From: Oscillospiraceae bacterium
GTDB lineage: Bacteria > Bacillota > Clostridia > Oscillospirales > Ruminococcaceae
Direction: 5' to 3'
Length of the DNA: 64,000 bases
Assembly (NCBI GenBank): GCA_016288755.1
Contig: JAEELE010000097.1
Span: 60,053 to 124,052 of the forward strand
Part shown: in pieces, positions 24,435 to 32,878 of the stretch
Layout: each line of letters starts with the position of its first letter
Position numbering within the stretch: position 1 is the first letter of the stretch
Translations under genes and position numbers: made by a program
Notes under the pieces: model-generated
Database searches by the model: none
Told to the model about the DNA's origin: nothing
What the model saw: only the letters and a program-made list of their open reading frames with translations

Positions 24435-25910
24435 TCAGCCCCGGAGCAGCGCGATATCTCCGATGAGGCAGAGCGCCGTCAGCGCCGCCAGAAGACCGAG
24501 CGCGACGACCCGCGCGGTGATCGCCTTTTTCGAGCTGCCGCCGTATTCCCTGCGCTTCAGGAGCCCGATCCCGGAGATCATCACCGAGACACTGAATATG
24601 CAGACCGCGAGCGTCTGCAGCGTCTCACCGACGCGGTACCATCCCGGCATACTCACGCTGACCGAAACGACCGCCGTCACAAGGAACCAGAAAAACGCGG
24701 ACAGCGTCAGGATCATGTGTCTGCCGGCAAGCTGCCCGAGCATCGAGCCCTTGCGGATCAGCAGCCAGACGACCGGGGCGATCACCAGATTCGAGACGGT
24801 CTGCCATGTGTAGGTCGACCCATGACCGATCAGCAGGAGCGGGAACAGGGTATTGAACCCCGTGACAGCGTACCGCCAGAGCAGTCCCGCATCATTGTGC
24901 GTGCGCGGCACGGGATGTCTGGATTCGGAGACCCGGATCATCAGTACGCCGATCAGCGCAGGGATCGAATGGAATATGGCGATGGCGACGGTCAGTCCGT
25001 AGTGATCGTCAGTCTTGAGCGAGGAACGCACGCCGATCGTGAGGAGGATAGAATACAGCAGCCCGAGCACATTGAGCAGCCAGACCAGTCCGCCGGCATC
25101 CGGCACGGAGCCGCCTTGCCGGGAAGCCTTCGCAGCATTCGGCGCGGTCTGCGCGTTCGGCTGCGGATAGCCTGCCTGCGGCTGTGCATAGGGCTGTCCG
25201 TACTGTGCGGGCTGTGCTGCCTGTGCCGTCTGCTGATTGAACGGCTGACGGGTCTGCTGCGGCTGCGCGAATTGCTGCGGCTGTCCGAATTGCTGCGGCT
25301 GACGGGTCTGCTGCTGTGTAAACTGCTGCTGTTCAGGCGGCGTATACTGCGCGGTCTGCTGCTGCAGATGCCTGTTTCCCTGCCCGCTGACTTCGGAAGC
25401 TGTCTGATCCAGCATCCGGCTGACCTGCTGTTCCGGAGCGGGCTGCGGCTGGGCGGGGACGGGCTGCGGCTTTTTCCGGCAGGTCTGCAGGAGCGGCACC
25501 TTTGCGAGGCGGAGGAAGAACGCCTCCTCGCTCAGGTGCTGCGCCATGATATTCTGGTTGACATTGATATACATTTCAATGCCGGGGTCGTTTTCAAAGG
25601 AGACCTCCTCGAGGTAGACCGCCAGGCACTTGCAGCTTTTGCTGAGTGCATAGCGGAGCTCGTTTTTGCAGTTGACCGATGCCATATAGTTTTCGGTGAG
25701 GAAGGGGATAAACACGGAGCAGTCGCGGACATGGAGCGCGATATCGTTATCCCATTCGCGCCCGAGCTCGATGGCGTCGTCATACCAGATGCGGAAGCCC
25801 GCTGCGATCAGGCGGCGGACGGCGGGCAAAACGCGGTCGGCGTCGCGGTGCGAATAGCTGACGAAGATAAAGGGCTCCGAGCCGGTATAGGGGGTCATAT
25901 CCAGCGGCAT
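24435..25910 (-). CDS. TIR-domain protein with Gln-rich linker and membrane domain
   Basis: 491 residues; ATG at 25910 follows AGGAGGTGATGAG. Residues about 10-140 form a TIR domain: FIFVSYSHRDADRVLPAVRRL, then GFRIWYDDAIELGREW, SVFIPFLTENYMAS, and CKNELRYAL where the Glu is at the place of the catalytic residue of NAD-cleaving TIRs. A low-complexity Gln/Pro/Ala linker (about 155-265) follows, then about six hydrophobic spans to the C-terminus (GLVWLLNVLGLLYSILLTIG and on). TIR proteins act as NADases or as scaffolds in defence and signalling. The gene has its own promoter and lies just ahead of the CARF operon on the same strand, so a shared role is possible but unproven. Confidence 0.88.
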   Translation of the reverse strand: MPLDMTPYTGSEPFIFVSYSHRDADRVLPAVRRLIAAGFRIWYDDAIELGREWDNDIALHVRDCSVFIPFLTENYMASVNCKNELRYALSKSCKCLAVYLEEVSFENDPGIEMYINVNQNIMAQHLSEEAFFLRLAKVPLLQTCRKKPQPVPAQPQPAPEQQVSRMLDQTASEVSGQGNRHLQQQTAQYTPPEQQQFTQQQTRQPQQFGQPQQFAQPQQTRQPFNQQTAQAAQPAQYGQPYAQPQAGYPQPNAQTAPNAAKASRQGGSVPDAGGLVWLLNVLGLLYSILLTIGVRSSLKTDDHYGLTVAIAIFHSIPALIGVLMIRVSESRHPVPRTHNDAGLLWRYAVTGFNTLFPLLLIGHGSTYTWQTVSNLVIAPVVWLLIRKGSMLGQLAGRHMILTLSAFFWFLVTAVVSVSVSMPGWYRVGETLQTLAVCIFSVSVMISGIGLLKRREYGGSSKKAITARVVALGLLAALTALCLIGDIALLRG

Positions 25911-25939
25911 CTCATCACCTCCTGCCGGGGATTTTTTCT

Positions 25940-25968
25940 ATTATAGCATAATTCGGAAAAAAACGCAA
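25940..25968 (-). promoter_or_regulatory. promoter of the TIR gene
   Basis: Minus strand TTGCGT (25963-25968), 17-base spacer, TATAAT (25940-25945), about 30 bases ahead of the start codon. Confidence 0.7.
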
Positions 25969-25994
25969 TGGAGTGCGGCGAAAAAGTTTCGGCG

Positions 25995-26098
25995 GCGCGG
26001 GGGGGAGGAGGGAGCAGGGAGGAGGGAAATGCCCGCGCGGGCTCCGCGCCATTCCGCATTCCGAATTCCGCATTCCCCTCCCCCTCCGCATTTCTCAT
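25995..26098 (+). repeat. intergenic repeat, copy 3 (diverged)
   Basis: GGGAGGAGGGAGCAGGGAGGAGGG on one side and CCCCTCCCCCTCCGCATTTCTCAT on the other, around ATGCCCGCGCGGGC and a triple of CATTCCG units. It belongs with the 27.5 kb and 9.6 kb copies by composition and by the CTCCGCATTTCTCAT end, which is also present at 9616-9630. Confidence 0.45.
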
Positions 26099-26151
26099 AT
26101 TTTGCCAGCTTTTGCGCTTTAACGCTTCAAAGCATTGTGCAATATTGCCCC

Positions 26152-26180
26152 TTGCATTTTTGCCGCCTTTGTGGTATAAT
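26152..26180 (+). promoter_or_regulatory. promoter of the aromatic amino acid cluster
   Basis: TTGCAT (26152-26157), 17-base spacer, TATAAT (26175-26180). It precedes the leader peptide by about 30 bases. Confidence 0.85.
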
Positions 26181-26211
26181 ATAACCGAAAACCGGAAAGG
26201 AGTGTGTCTGT

Positions 26212-26322
26212 ATGCTGCCGCTGCATCTCGCCGATTATGATTATGCATATCGATTTTACGGCTTTGTCTGCTCGTTCGGCAAGGTCGCCTTTGGTATGGC
26301 TGGTGCGAAGCATGCAGGATAA
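26212..26322 (+). CDS. Tyr/Phe-rich leader peptide of the aromatic cluster
   Basis: 36 codons plus TAA, too short for ordinary gene calling. ATG at 26212 has AAAGGAG ahead. It reads MLPLHLADYDYAYRFYGF and then VCSFGKVAFG and on: Tyr at 9, 11, 13 and 16 and Phe at 15, 18, 22 and 27. Eight of 36 residues are Tyr or Phe, with six in a run of ten. An intrinsic terminator follows 38 bases after the stop, and then the DAHP synthase gene. This is the layout of a transcription attenuator: shortage of charged tRNA-Tyr or tRNA-Phe would stall the ribosome in the Tyr/Phe block. The products made by the cluster include Tyr and Phe, which supports the reading. Confidence 0.85.
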   Translation: MLPLHLADYDYAYRFYGFVCSFGKVAFGMAGAKHAG

Positions 26323-26359
26323 ACGGCACGGGTACACCCGCTGTCTGAACATCTGACGC

Positions 26360-26400
26360 AGAGCGCTTGCAGTCATCACGGGGCTGTGGGCGCTCTTTTT
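26360..26400 (+). terminator. attenuator terminator ahead of DAHP synthase
   Basis: 13-base stem AGAGCGCTTGCAG / CTGTGGGCGCTCT with three G-U pairs, then TTTTT that runs straight into the GGAGG ribosome site of the next gene. The segment 26313-26318 (TGCAGG), next to the leader stop codon, can pair with 26365-26370 in the left arm and may act as antiterminator; this pairing is short and is only a proposal. Confidence 0.85.
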
Positions 26401-26412
26401 GGAGGAATTATC

Positions 26413-27417
26413 ATGATCGTCATTCTGAAGCAGAATCCCAATCCCGCACAGCTTGAGAGCCTCATCGCATGGCTCGAGGAAAAGCACATCGAGGTCAACA
26501 AGTCCGTCGGTACGACCCACACCATTCTCGGGCTGGTCGGCGATACCGCCGCGATCGACCCCGACCTGATCTCCGCGCTCGGCATCGTCGAGGATGTCAA
26601 GCGCGTGCAGGAGCCCTATAAGCACGCAAATGTCAAATTCCACCCCGCGCCCACGGTCATTGAGATCGGCGCGCAGAAGATCGGCGGCGGTTCGCTCACG
26701 CTGATCGCAGGACCCTGCACGGTCGAGAGCGAGGAGCAGATCGTCGGCATCGCAAAGCGCGTGAAGGCTGCCGGCGCGGCGATCCTGCGGGGCGGTGCCT
26801 TCAAGCCGCGCACCTCGCCCTATGCCTATCAGGGGCTCGGCGAGGAGGGCATCGCGCTTCTGAAGACCGCCCGTGCGGAGACCGGTCTGCCGATCGCCGC
26901 GGAGATCACTGATTCGGCACAGCTCCCGCTCTTTGCGGAGGTCGACCTGATTCAGGTCGGCGCGCGCAATATGCAGAATTTCGCGCTGCTGAACGTGCTG
27001 GGCAAACAGGAGAAGCCGGTCATGCTGATGCGCGGGCACTGCGCCTCCTATGAGGAATGGCTGATGTCCGCGGAGTACATCATGGCGGCGGGCAACCACA
27101 ATGTGATTTTGTGCGAGGGCGGCATCCGCAGCTACGAGCACACGAACCGCCACATGCTCGATCTGGCAGCCGTGCCGATGCTCCGCCGGCTGACCCATCT
27201 GCCGATTCTGGTCGACCCCTCGCACGCCGCGGGACGGTCGTGGCTGGTCTCGGAGATCGCGCCCGCTGCGGTCGCTGCCGGTGCGGACGGTCTGAGCATT
27301 GAGGTGCATTCCGACCCCGAGCACGCCGTCATGGACGGTCCGCAGTCGCTCGACCCCGATGCGTTTGACACGGTGGCGGCAAAGGCGAAGGCGCTGCACA
27401 GCTTTCTTGCAGAGTGA
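26413..27417 (+). CDS. aroF: 3-deoxy-7-phosphoheptulonate synthase (DAHP synthase, type I-beta)
   Basis: 334 residues; ATG at 26413 is chosen for GGAGG at 26401. First enzyme of the shikimate pathway, joining PEP and erythrose 4-phosphate. Residues about 1-70 are the ferredoxin-like regulatory domain of Bacillus/Thermotoga-type enzymes, followed by the TIM barrel with metal ligands in IAGPCTVES (Cys), VDPSHAAG (His), IEVHSDP (Glu and Asp), and the substrate loop GGAFKPRTSPY. Odd: the usual LLKRG is LMRG here (Met206 in place of the Lys) and the usual CERGIR is CEGGIR (Gly236 in place of the Arg). Those positions contact PEP in studied enzymes. It heads the cluster behind the attenuator. Confidence 0.92.
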   Translation: MIVILKQNPNPAQLESLIAWLEEKHIEVNKSVGTTHTILGLVGDTAAIDPDLISALGIVEDVKRVQEPYKHANVKFHPAPTVIEIGAQKIGGGSLTLIAGPCTVESEEQIVGIAKRVKAAGAAILRGGAFKPRTSPYAYQGLGEEGIALLKTARAETGLPIAAEITDSAQLPLFAEVDLIQVGARNMQNFALLNVLGKQEKPVMLMRGHCASYEEWLMSAEYIMAAGNHNVILCEGGIRSYEHTNRHMLDLAAVPMLRRLTHLPILVDPSHAAGRSWLVSEIAPAAVAAGADGLSIEVHSDPEHAVMDGPQSLDPDAFDTVAAKAKALHSFLAE

Positions 27418-27423
27418 GGAGGC

Positions 27424-27700
27424 AGGAAGTAGGAGGTCAGGTCTGCAGTTAGGAGTGAGGAGTGAGGAGTGAGGAGTAGGCGGGGAGCCCCCGCGGGCAT
27501 TTCCCTCCGGAGACCTTTACGCGGAGCCTCCCAGTTTTGCTTGACACACGGCGCTGGCGCGCCTTCTTATGGCGTAATGGCTCCCAGTATTATTCTCATT
27601 CAGCGGCAGAAGTGAAGGTGATGGAGCCACTCCTCACTTCTCACTACTCACTTCTAACTCGACCTCCTCCCTCCTCCCTGCTCCCTCCTACCTTATAATC
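27424..27700 (+). repeat. intergenic repeat, copy 4, with second block copy B inside
   Basis: The left flank is AGTTAGGAGTGAGGAGTGAG units (27437-27478), the right flank the inverse (CACTCCTCACTTCTCACTAC, then CCTCCTCCCTCCTCCCTGC, 27630-27690). Between them lies the second block (27487-27560) that is also found at 6348-6425, then AGCGGCAGAAGTGAAGG as at 9.55 kb. It fills the 301-base gap between DAHP synthase and tyrA inside the operon. Confidence 0.65.
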
Positions 27701-27718
27701 AAAGAGAGGGCATGACAA

Positions 27719-28558
27719 ATGAATATTGCAATCATCGGTCTGGGTCTGATCGGCGGCTCCTACGCCAAAGCGACCAAGGCGAGAACCCTGCACACGGTCT
27801 ACGGCTTTGACCTCGATCAGGAGGTCATGATGTTCGCGCGCATGACCGGCGCGATGGATAAAGCACTGACGGACGAGCTGCTCACCGAATGTGACCTCGT
27901 GCTCGTCGCGCTGCGCCCCGGCGCGACACTGAAATGGACAGCCGATCACGCGGCACTGCTCGGGCAGGGCAAATGCACGGTCGTTGATATCTGCGGCGTC
28001 AAGCGGGCGGTCGTCGGCGAAATGGCGGCGCTCGCACAGGCAAACGGCTTTCAGTATATCGGCGGGCACCCGATGGCGGGCAGAGAGGTCGGCGGCTTTG
28101 TCAATGCGCAGGAATCGCTGTTTGACGGCGCGTCGATGATTCTGACGCCCGACGCGAATACCGATGTGAAAATGCTGGAGCTGCTGAAGGATTACTTCAC
28201 CGATATCGGCTTTGCGCATCTGACCTTCTCCGACCCCGACGAGCACGACCGCATCATCGCGTATACCTCGCAGCTCGCGCATATCGTCTCGGGCGCGTAT
28301 GTCAAGTCGCCGACCGCGCAGAAGCGGCGCGGCTTTTCGGCGGGATCCTTCCGCGACCTGACGCGCGTCGCAAGGCTCGACGAAAACATGTGGACGGAGC
28401 TGATGCTCGACAACCGCGAATACCTCGCAGATGAACTGCGCATCCTCATCGACAACCTCAAGCCGTATCTCACCGCGCTCGAAAACAACGATGCAGAAGC
28501 ACTCCGCGCATGCCTCAGAGAGGGCAGAATCGCAAAGGCGTCGGCGGGCGGAAACTGA
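27719..28558 (+). CDS. tyrA: prephenate dehydrogenase
   Basis: 279 residues, AGAGAGGG ahead of ATG. It converts prephenate to 4-hydroxyphenylpyruvate with NAD, the Tyr branch. The N-terminal Rossmann domain opens IAIIGLGLIGGSYAKA (G-x-G-x-x-G). GGHPMAGREVGGF is the conserved substrate loop with the catalytic His, and the C-terminal helical domain (EHDRIIAYTSQLAHIVS, SFRDLTRVA) is the usual dimer part. No ACT domain, so Tyr feedback is probably not built into this protein and may rest on the attenuator. Confidence 0.93.
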   Translation: MNIAIIGLGLIGGSYAKATKARTLHTVYGFDLDQEVMMFARMTGAMDKALTDELLTECDLVLVALRPGATLKWTADHAALLGQGKCTVVDICGVKRAVVGEMAALAQANGFQYIGGHPMAGREVGGFVNAQESLFDGASMILTPDANTDVKMLELLKDYFTDIGFAHLTFSDPDEHDRIIAYTSQLAHIVSGAYVKSPTAQKRRGFSAGSFRDLTRVARLDENMWTELMLDNREYLADELRILIDNLKPYLTALENNDAEALRACLREGRIAKASAGGN

Positions 28559-28564
28559 TCTGTT

Positions 28565-29383
28565 ATGAAAAAAGAAACGCGCACGCTTCTGATCGTGCTC
28601 GGGATCGTGTTCGTGCTGCCGGTCCTTCTTGTCGGAATGCTCTTTTTCGCATCGGTCATTCTGCCGGAGAAATGGGTCGCCCGCATCCGGAACAGCCACC
28701 GCGATCAGACGGTCAGCCCCTACCCGTTCGCAGATGCCGGTCTGCCGGATGCACCGACGGCGTGCGAGAGCAGCAGCGGTCTGCGGCTGTATCTGCCGGG
28801 TGATCTGAGCTATGAGAAAACCGATGCGAAGGGTCTGCTGTATACCGATGCGGACAAAGGGCTGACGCAGACGGCGCGCGTGTATGTGAAATTCACAAAA
28901 CCCGCCGACTCCTACAAGCAGAGGGTGAAGCCGGTCTATCTGGAGGAGGGCATCTGGGCGTTCAGCGCAAGCAAGCCCGAGAATGAATACGAGCTCTGGG
29001 ATTTTATCCTCAATCTGACGGAGGAGCAGTTCGACGAGCCCCGGCAAAACCTCAGCCCGGCGGTCCAGCGCGCACGGTCGCTGTATATCACGGCGGTCGG
29101 CGCGAAGGAAAATGCGTGGAAGCGCAAATCTCTCAGCGATGATATCTACCGCACCGAGGACATTTACCGGTTTGAACATGAGACAGCGAAGGGATTTGTC
29201 CTTCTGCTGGAAAACGAGGAGTCGGTCCCGGCGGAATACGCGCTGGACCTCTGGCTCTATGACAAAAACGACCTGAACCGCTGCTGCCGTGCGGTTCTGT
29301 ATTCCGGGGACATGCAGCTCCTTGCGCAGATCGCAAACACGGCAGAAATTGTGCCCAACGGAGGAAATACCGACGATGAATGA
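28565..29383 (+). CDS. membrane-anchored protein of unknown function
   Basis: 272 residues; starts 7 bases after tyrA and overlaps aroB by 8 bases. One N-terminal hydrophobic span (about 8-32) anchors an otherwise hydrophilic domain that would face outside. The soluble part has strands such as GLRLYLPGDLSYEK and ARVYVKFTK and a DIYRTEDIYRFEHE segment. No known motif was recognised. It sits between tyrA and aroB, fully inside the aromatic operon, but there is no sign that it takes part in the pathway. Confidence 0.78.
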   Translation: MKKETRTLLIVLGIVFVLPVLLVGMLFFASVILPEKWVARIRNSHRDQTVSPYPFADAGLPDAPTACESSSGLRLYLPGDLSYEKTDAKGLLYTDADKGLTQTARVYVKFTKPADSYKQRVKPVYLEEGIWAFSASKPENEYELWDFILNLTEEQFDEPRQNLSPAVQRARSLYITAVGAKENAWKRKSLSDDIYRTEDIYRFEHETAKGFVLLLENEESVPAEYALDLWLYDKNDLNRCCRAVLYSGDMQLLAQIANTAEIVPNGGNTDDE

Positions 29384-30446
29384 GCATATCCTGACAACGC
29401 CCGCGGGCGAGACCTACCCGATCCTGACGGGCGCGGGGCTCCTGCAAAGCATCGGCACGCGGCTCGCGGAGATTGCAAAGCCCTGCCGCGTCATGCTCGT
29501 CACAGACGAAAACGTCGCGCCGCTCTATCTCGATACCGTGCGCGATTCGCTCGCATCTGCGGGCTTTTCGGTGCATCCGCACGTCGTGCCGGCGGGGGAG
29601 AATTCCAAATCCATCCCGGTGCTCGGCGAGCTGCTCGAGGCGATGTGCGAGGCGCACCTGACCCGCTCCGATCTCGCGGCCGCGCTCGGCGGCGGGGTCA
29701 TCGGCGACCTGACCGGCTTTGCGGCGGGCTGCTATCTGCGGGGCATCCGCTTCGTGCAGCTCCCGACCACGCTGCTCGCGGCGGTCGATGCGTCCGTCGG
29801 CGGCAAGACCGCGGTCAACCTCGTGCACGGCAAGAATCTCGCGGGGCTGTTCCACCAGCCGATCGGCGTATATTGCGATACCGGCACGCTGAACACGCTG
29901 ACGCCGCACACCCTCGCGGACGGCGCCGCGGAGGCGATCAAGACCGGCATTCTCGGCGACGGGGCGCTCTTTGCGATCTACGAATCGGGCGATCCGGCGC
30001 AAAGCTATGAGGAGATCATCGCGCGCGCGGTCGCCTATAAGGCGAAGATCGTCGCGGAGGACCCGACCGAAAAGGGTGTCCGAAAGCTGCTCAATCTCGG
30101 GCACACCGCGGCGCACGCGATCGAGATTCTCAGCGATTTTTCCGTTTCGCACGGGCATGCCGTCGCGATCGGCACGGCGATCGTCACGCGGGCTGCGCAA
30201 AAGCGCGGCATGCTCGGAAGTGACGCAGCTGCGCGGATTATCTATACGCTCAGGCGGGCGCAGCTCCCGACGGAATGCCCGTATACCGCGGCACAGATGG
30301 CTCAGATCGCCGCACTCGACAAGAAGGCGGCAGGCACCGGCATCACAGTGATTCTGCCCGTCCGGATCGGCGAATGCGTGATGCAGAAAATGCCGCTCGC
30401 AGACCTCGAAGCGCTGTTTTCAGACGGACTGGAGGGGCAGTCATGA
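29376..30446 (+). CDS. aroB: 3-dehydroquinate synthase
   Basis: 356 residues; ATG at 29376, inside the end of the previous gene, follows GGAGGAAAT. Second shikimate step: DAHP to 3-dehydroquinate, NAD and zinc dependent. Motifs: LVTDENVAPLY, VVPAGENSKS, ALGGGVIGDLTGFAAGCYLRGI (NAD loop), TTLLAAVDASVGGKTAVN, and zinc ligands in GAAEAIKTG (Glu), LNLGHTAAHAIE (His) and SHGHAVAIG (His). Length is normal. It overlaps aroA by four bases (ATGA). Confidence 0.96.
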   Translation: MNEHILTTPAGETYPILTGAGLLQSIGTRLAEIAKPCRVMLVTDENVAPLYLDTVRDSLASAGFSVHPHVVPAGENSKSIPVLGELLEAMCEAHLTRSDLAAALGGGVIGDLTGFAAGCYLRGIRFVQLPTTLLAAVDASVGGKTAVNLVHGKNLAGLFHQPIGVYCDTGTLNTLTPHTLADGAAEAIKTGILGDGALFAIYESGDPAQSYEEIIARAVAYKAKIVAEDPTEKGVRKLLNLGHTAAHAIEILSDFSVSHGHAVAIGTAIVTRAAQKRGMLGSDAAARIIYTLRRAQLPTECPYTAAQMAQIAALDKKAAGTGITVILPVRIGECVMQKMPLADLEALFSDGLEGQS

Positions 30447-31723
30447 TCGCGGTCTGCTCTCCCGGCGCGCTCTCGGGCACAGTCCGGGCGATCCCGTCCA
30501 AGTCGGACGCACACCGCAAGCTGATCTGTGCGGCACTCTCCGAAAACGGCGGCGTGCTCCCGATCTTCGCCCCGTTTTGTGACGATATTGCGGCGACGGT
30601 CCGCTGCCTCAGTGCCCTCGGCGCAGGTTTCACGGAGACGCTGCAGGGGCTGCGGGTCACGCCGGTCACGCGGCAGCCGCACGCCGGCCTCGACTGCGGC
30701 GAAAGCGGCTCGACGCTGCGCTTTCTGCTGCCCGTCGCGATGACCGTCTGCGGCGATATTTCGGTCACGGGCGCAGGGCGGCTCCCGGCGCGCCCGATCG
30801 GGACGCTCGTAGAGGCGATGTCCGCGCACGGTGTACAGTTTTCGCAGGACAGGCTCCCGCTCCGTGCCGCCGGAACGCTCACGGGCGGCAGCTATTCGAT
30901 CGAGGGCAACATCAGCTCACAGTTTCTGAGCGGGCTGCTCATGGCGCTCGCCAACTGCGGCGAGCCGGGCGAAATACGGCTCACAACGCCGCTGCAATCG
31001 GCGGCTTATGTCGACATGACACTTGACACGCTCCGGCTATTCGGCGCGAAAATCGACGTATCTGCGAATGAAAGCGGTTTGCTGAAATATACCGTGCATC
31101 CGGGAAGGCTGCACATGCCGAACGATCTGACGGTCGACGGCGACTGGTCGAACGCGGCATTCTGGCTCGCCGCGCCGACGCTTCGCGCAGACAGCGAAAG
31201 CCCGGTGACCGTCACCGGGCTCGCCGCAGATTCGACACAGGGCGACCGCGCGATCTGGGATATCCTGCGCGATACCGGCGCAGAGCTATCAAACGAAAAC
31301 AACGCATTTACGGTGAAAGCGGCGCAGAACCGCCCACTTGTCGCGGAGATGGAGCGCATCCCCGATCTGCTGCCGATCCTCGCGGTGAAGGCAGCATTTG
31401 CGGACGGCAGCTCGGAATTTGTCAAGGCAGAGCGTCTGCGGCTCAAAGAGTCCGACCGGCTCGCGGCGACGGCGCAGCTCCTGCGCGATCTCGGCGGCGC
31501 GGCGGAGGAACACCCCGACGGACTGTCCGTTCACGGCGGACAGCTTCGCGGCGGAACGGTCGACAGCATGAACGATCACCGGCTGGTCATGGCGGCTGCG
31601 GTCGCCGCAACGGCGTGTGCCGAGCCCGTCCGCATCCTCGGCGCAGAGGCGGTCAACAAGTCGTACCCCGGCTTCTTCGCGGATTTCCGCGCGCTCGGCG
31701 GGCGGGTCGAGCTGATTCCGTAA
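30443..31723 (+). CDS. aroA: 3-phosphoshikimate 1-carboxyvinyltransferase (EPSP synthase)
   Basis: 426 residues; ATG at 30443 follows GGAGGGG and overlaps the aroB stop. It adds PEP to shikimate 3-phosphate. Conserved parts: PSKSDAHRKLICAA (substrate Lys and Ser), CGESGSTLRFLLPVA, RPIGTLVEAM, SSQFLSGLLMALA, DGDWSNAAFWLA, KESDRLAATA and NDHRLVMAAAVAA. The KSDAH form of the first motif is more like class II than the E. coli type. All expected domains are present. Confidence 0.95.
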   Translation: MIAVCSPGALSGTVRAIPSKSDAHRKLICAALSENGGVLPIFAPFCDDIAATVRCLSALGAGFTETLQGLRVTPVTRQPHAGLDCGESGSTLRFLLPVAMTVCGDISVTGAGRLPARPIGTLVEAMSAHGVQFSQDRLPLRAAGTLTGGSYSIEGNISSQFLSGLLMALANCGEPGEIRLTTPLQSAAYVDMTLDTLRLFGAKIDVSANESGLLKYTVHPGRLHMPNDLTVDGDWSNAAFWLAAPTLRADSESPVTVTGLAADSTQGDRAIWDILRDTGAELSNENNAFTVKAAQNRPLVAEMERIPDLLPILAVKAAFADGSSEFVKAERLRLKESDRLAATAQLLRDLGGAAEEHPDGLSVHGGQLRGGTVDSMNDHRLVMAAAVAATACAEPVRILGAEAVNKSYPGFFADFRALGGRVELIP

Positions 31724-31761
31724 ATAAGACAATATTGCTCACATGATCGGAGTGAATTTGA

Positions 31762-32847
31762 ATGGCATCCTCATTCGGAGAGAGACTGCGCGTCTCGGTT
31801 TACGGCGAATCGCACGGGAACGGCATCGGCGCGCTGATCGACGGTCTGCCCGCCGGGGAGGCGGTCGATACCGACGCACTGGCGCGCTTTATGCAGCGGC
31901 GTCAGGGCGGAAGAGCCGGCACGACCGCGCGCAGGGAGCCGGATATTCCTGAATTCGTTTCGGGCGTGACGGACGGCAGAACGAACGGCTTTCCGCTCTG
32001 CATCCGCATTGCGAACACCAACACGCGCTCCTCTGATTATAACAATCTTGCGGACACGCCGCGCCCCTCGCACGCGGATTATGCCGCGCATGTGAAGTGG
32101 CTGGGGCAGGCGGATATGCGCGGCGGCGGGCATTTTTCCGGTCGGCTGACAGCGCCCCTCTGCGCGGCGGGCGGCATCGCAAAGCAGATTCTCGCGCGGC
32201 GCGGCGTGCATGTCGGCGCACACATTCTCTCGGTCGCAAATGTGCAGGACGACCGCTTTCCGATGCTCGTCGAGCCGTGGTTTTTTGACAATATTGCGGC
32301 GCGTGCGGTCCCCGTGATCGACGCCGAAGCGGGCGAACAGATGCAGCGCGAGATCATGAATGCCGCCGCGGATTCCGACTCCGTCGGCGGGCGGATCGAG
32401 TGCATGATCACGGGGCTCCCGGCAGGGCTCGGCGACCCGATGTTTGACGGCATTGAGAATCGGATCGCGCGTGCGGTCTTCGGGATTCCGGCGGTCAAGG
32501 GGCTGGAATTCGGCGGCGGATTCACGCTCTGTACGCTCCGCGGCTCCGCGGCGAACGACCCGCTGACGGTCGATAAAAACGGCGTAATTATGACGGTTTC
32601 CAATCACAGCGGCGGCATTCAGGGCGGCATCACGAACGGGATGCCGGTCGTGTTCACGGTCGGGCTGAAGCCGACGCCCTCGATCGCGCAGCCGCAGCAG
32701 TCCGTGTCGCTCTCGGCACGCACGGAAACGCAGCTCGAGATTCACGGTCGGCATGATCCGTGCATCGTCGTGCGTGCCGTGCCGGTCGTGGAGGCGGTTG
32801 CCGCGCTCGTCGCGCTCGACACGCTGCTGATCGGAAATCCGCAGTAA
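31762..32847 (+). CDS. aroC: chorismate synthase
   Basis: 361 residues, GGAGTGA ahead of ATG. It makes chorismate from EPSP with reduced FMN as cofactor. FGERLRVSVYGESHG is the first family signature; RRQGGRAGTTARREPD, GHFSGRLTAP, GLPAGLGDPMFDGIENR and GLEFGGGF are also conserved. The NHSGGIQGGITNG loop binds FMN. Full length. It is the branch point before PheA and TyrA. Confidence 0.96.
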   Translation: MASSFGERLRVSVYGESHGNGIGALIDGLPAGEAVDTDALARFMQRRQGGRAGTTARREPDIPEFVSGVTDGRTNGFPLCIRIANTNTRSSDYNNLADTPRPSHADYAAHVKWLGQADMRGGGHFSGRLTAPLCAAGGIAKQILARRGVHVGAHILSVANVQDDRFPMLVEPWFFDNIAARAVPVIDAEAGEQMQREIMNAAADSDSVGGRIECMITGLPAGLGDPMFDGIENRIARAVFGIPAVKGLEFGGGFTLCTLRGSAANDPLTVDKNGVIMTVSNHSGGIQGGITNGMPVVFTVGLKPTPSIAQPQQSVSLSARTETQLEIHGRHDPCIVVRAVPVVEAVAALVALDTLLIGNPQ

Positions 32848-32878
32848 AAATACGACAATATTGTTTTCGTTCAGAGCC

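Noticed and set aside
26180..26412. T-box ahead of the aromatic cluster
   Set aside because: No T-box sequence (AGGGTGGNACCGCG) or specifier loop is present; the Tyr/Phe leader peptide explains the region better.
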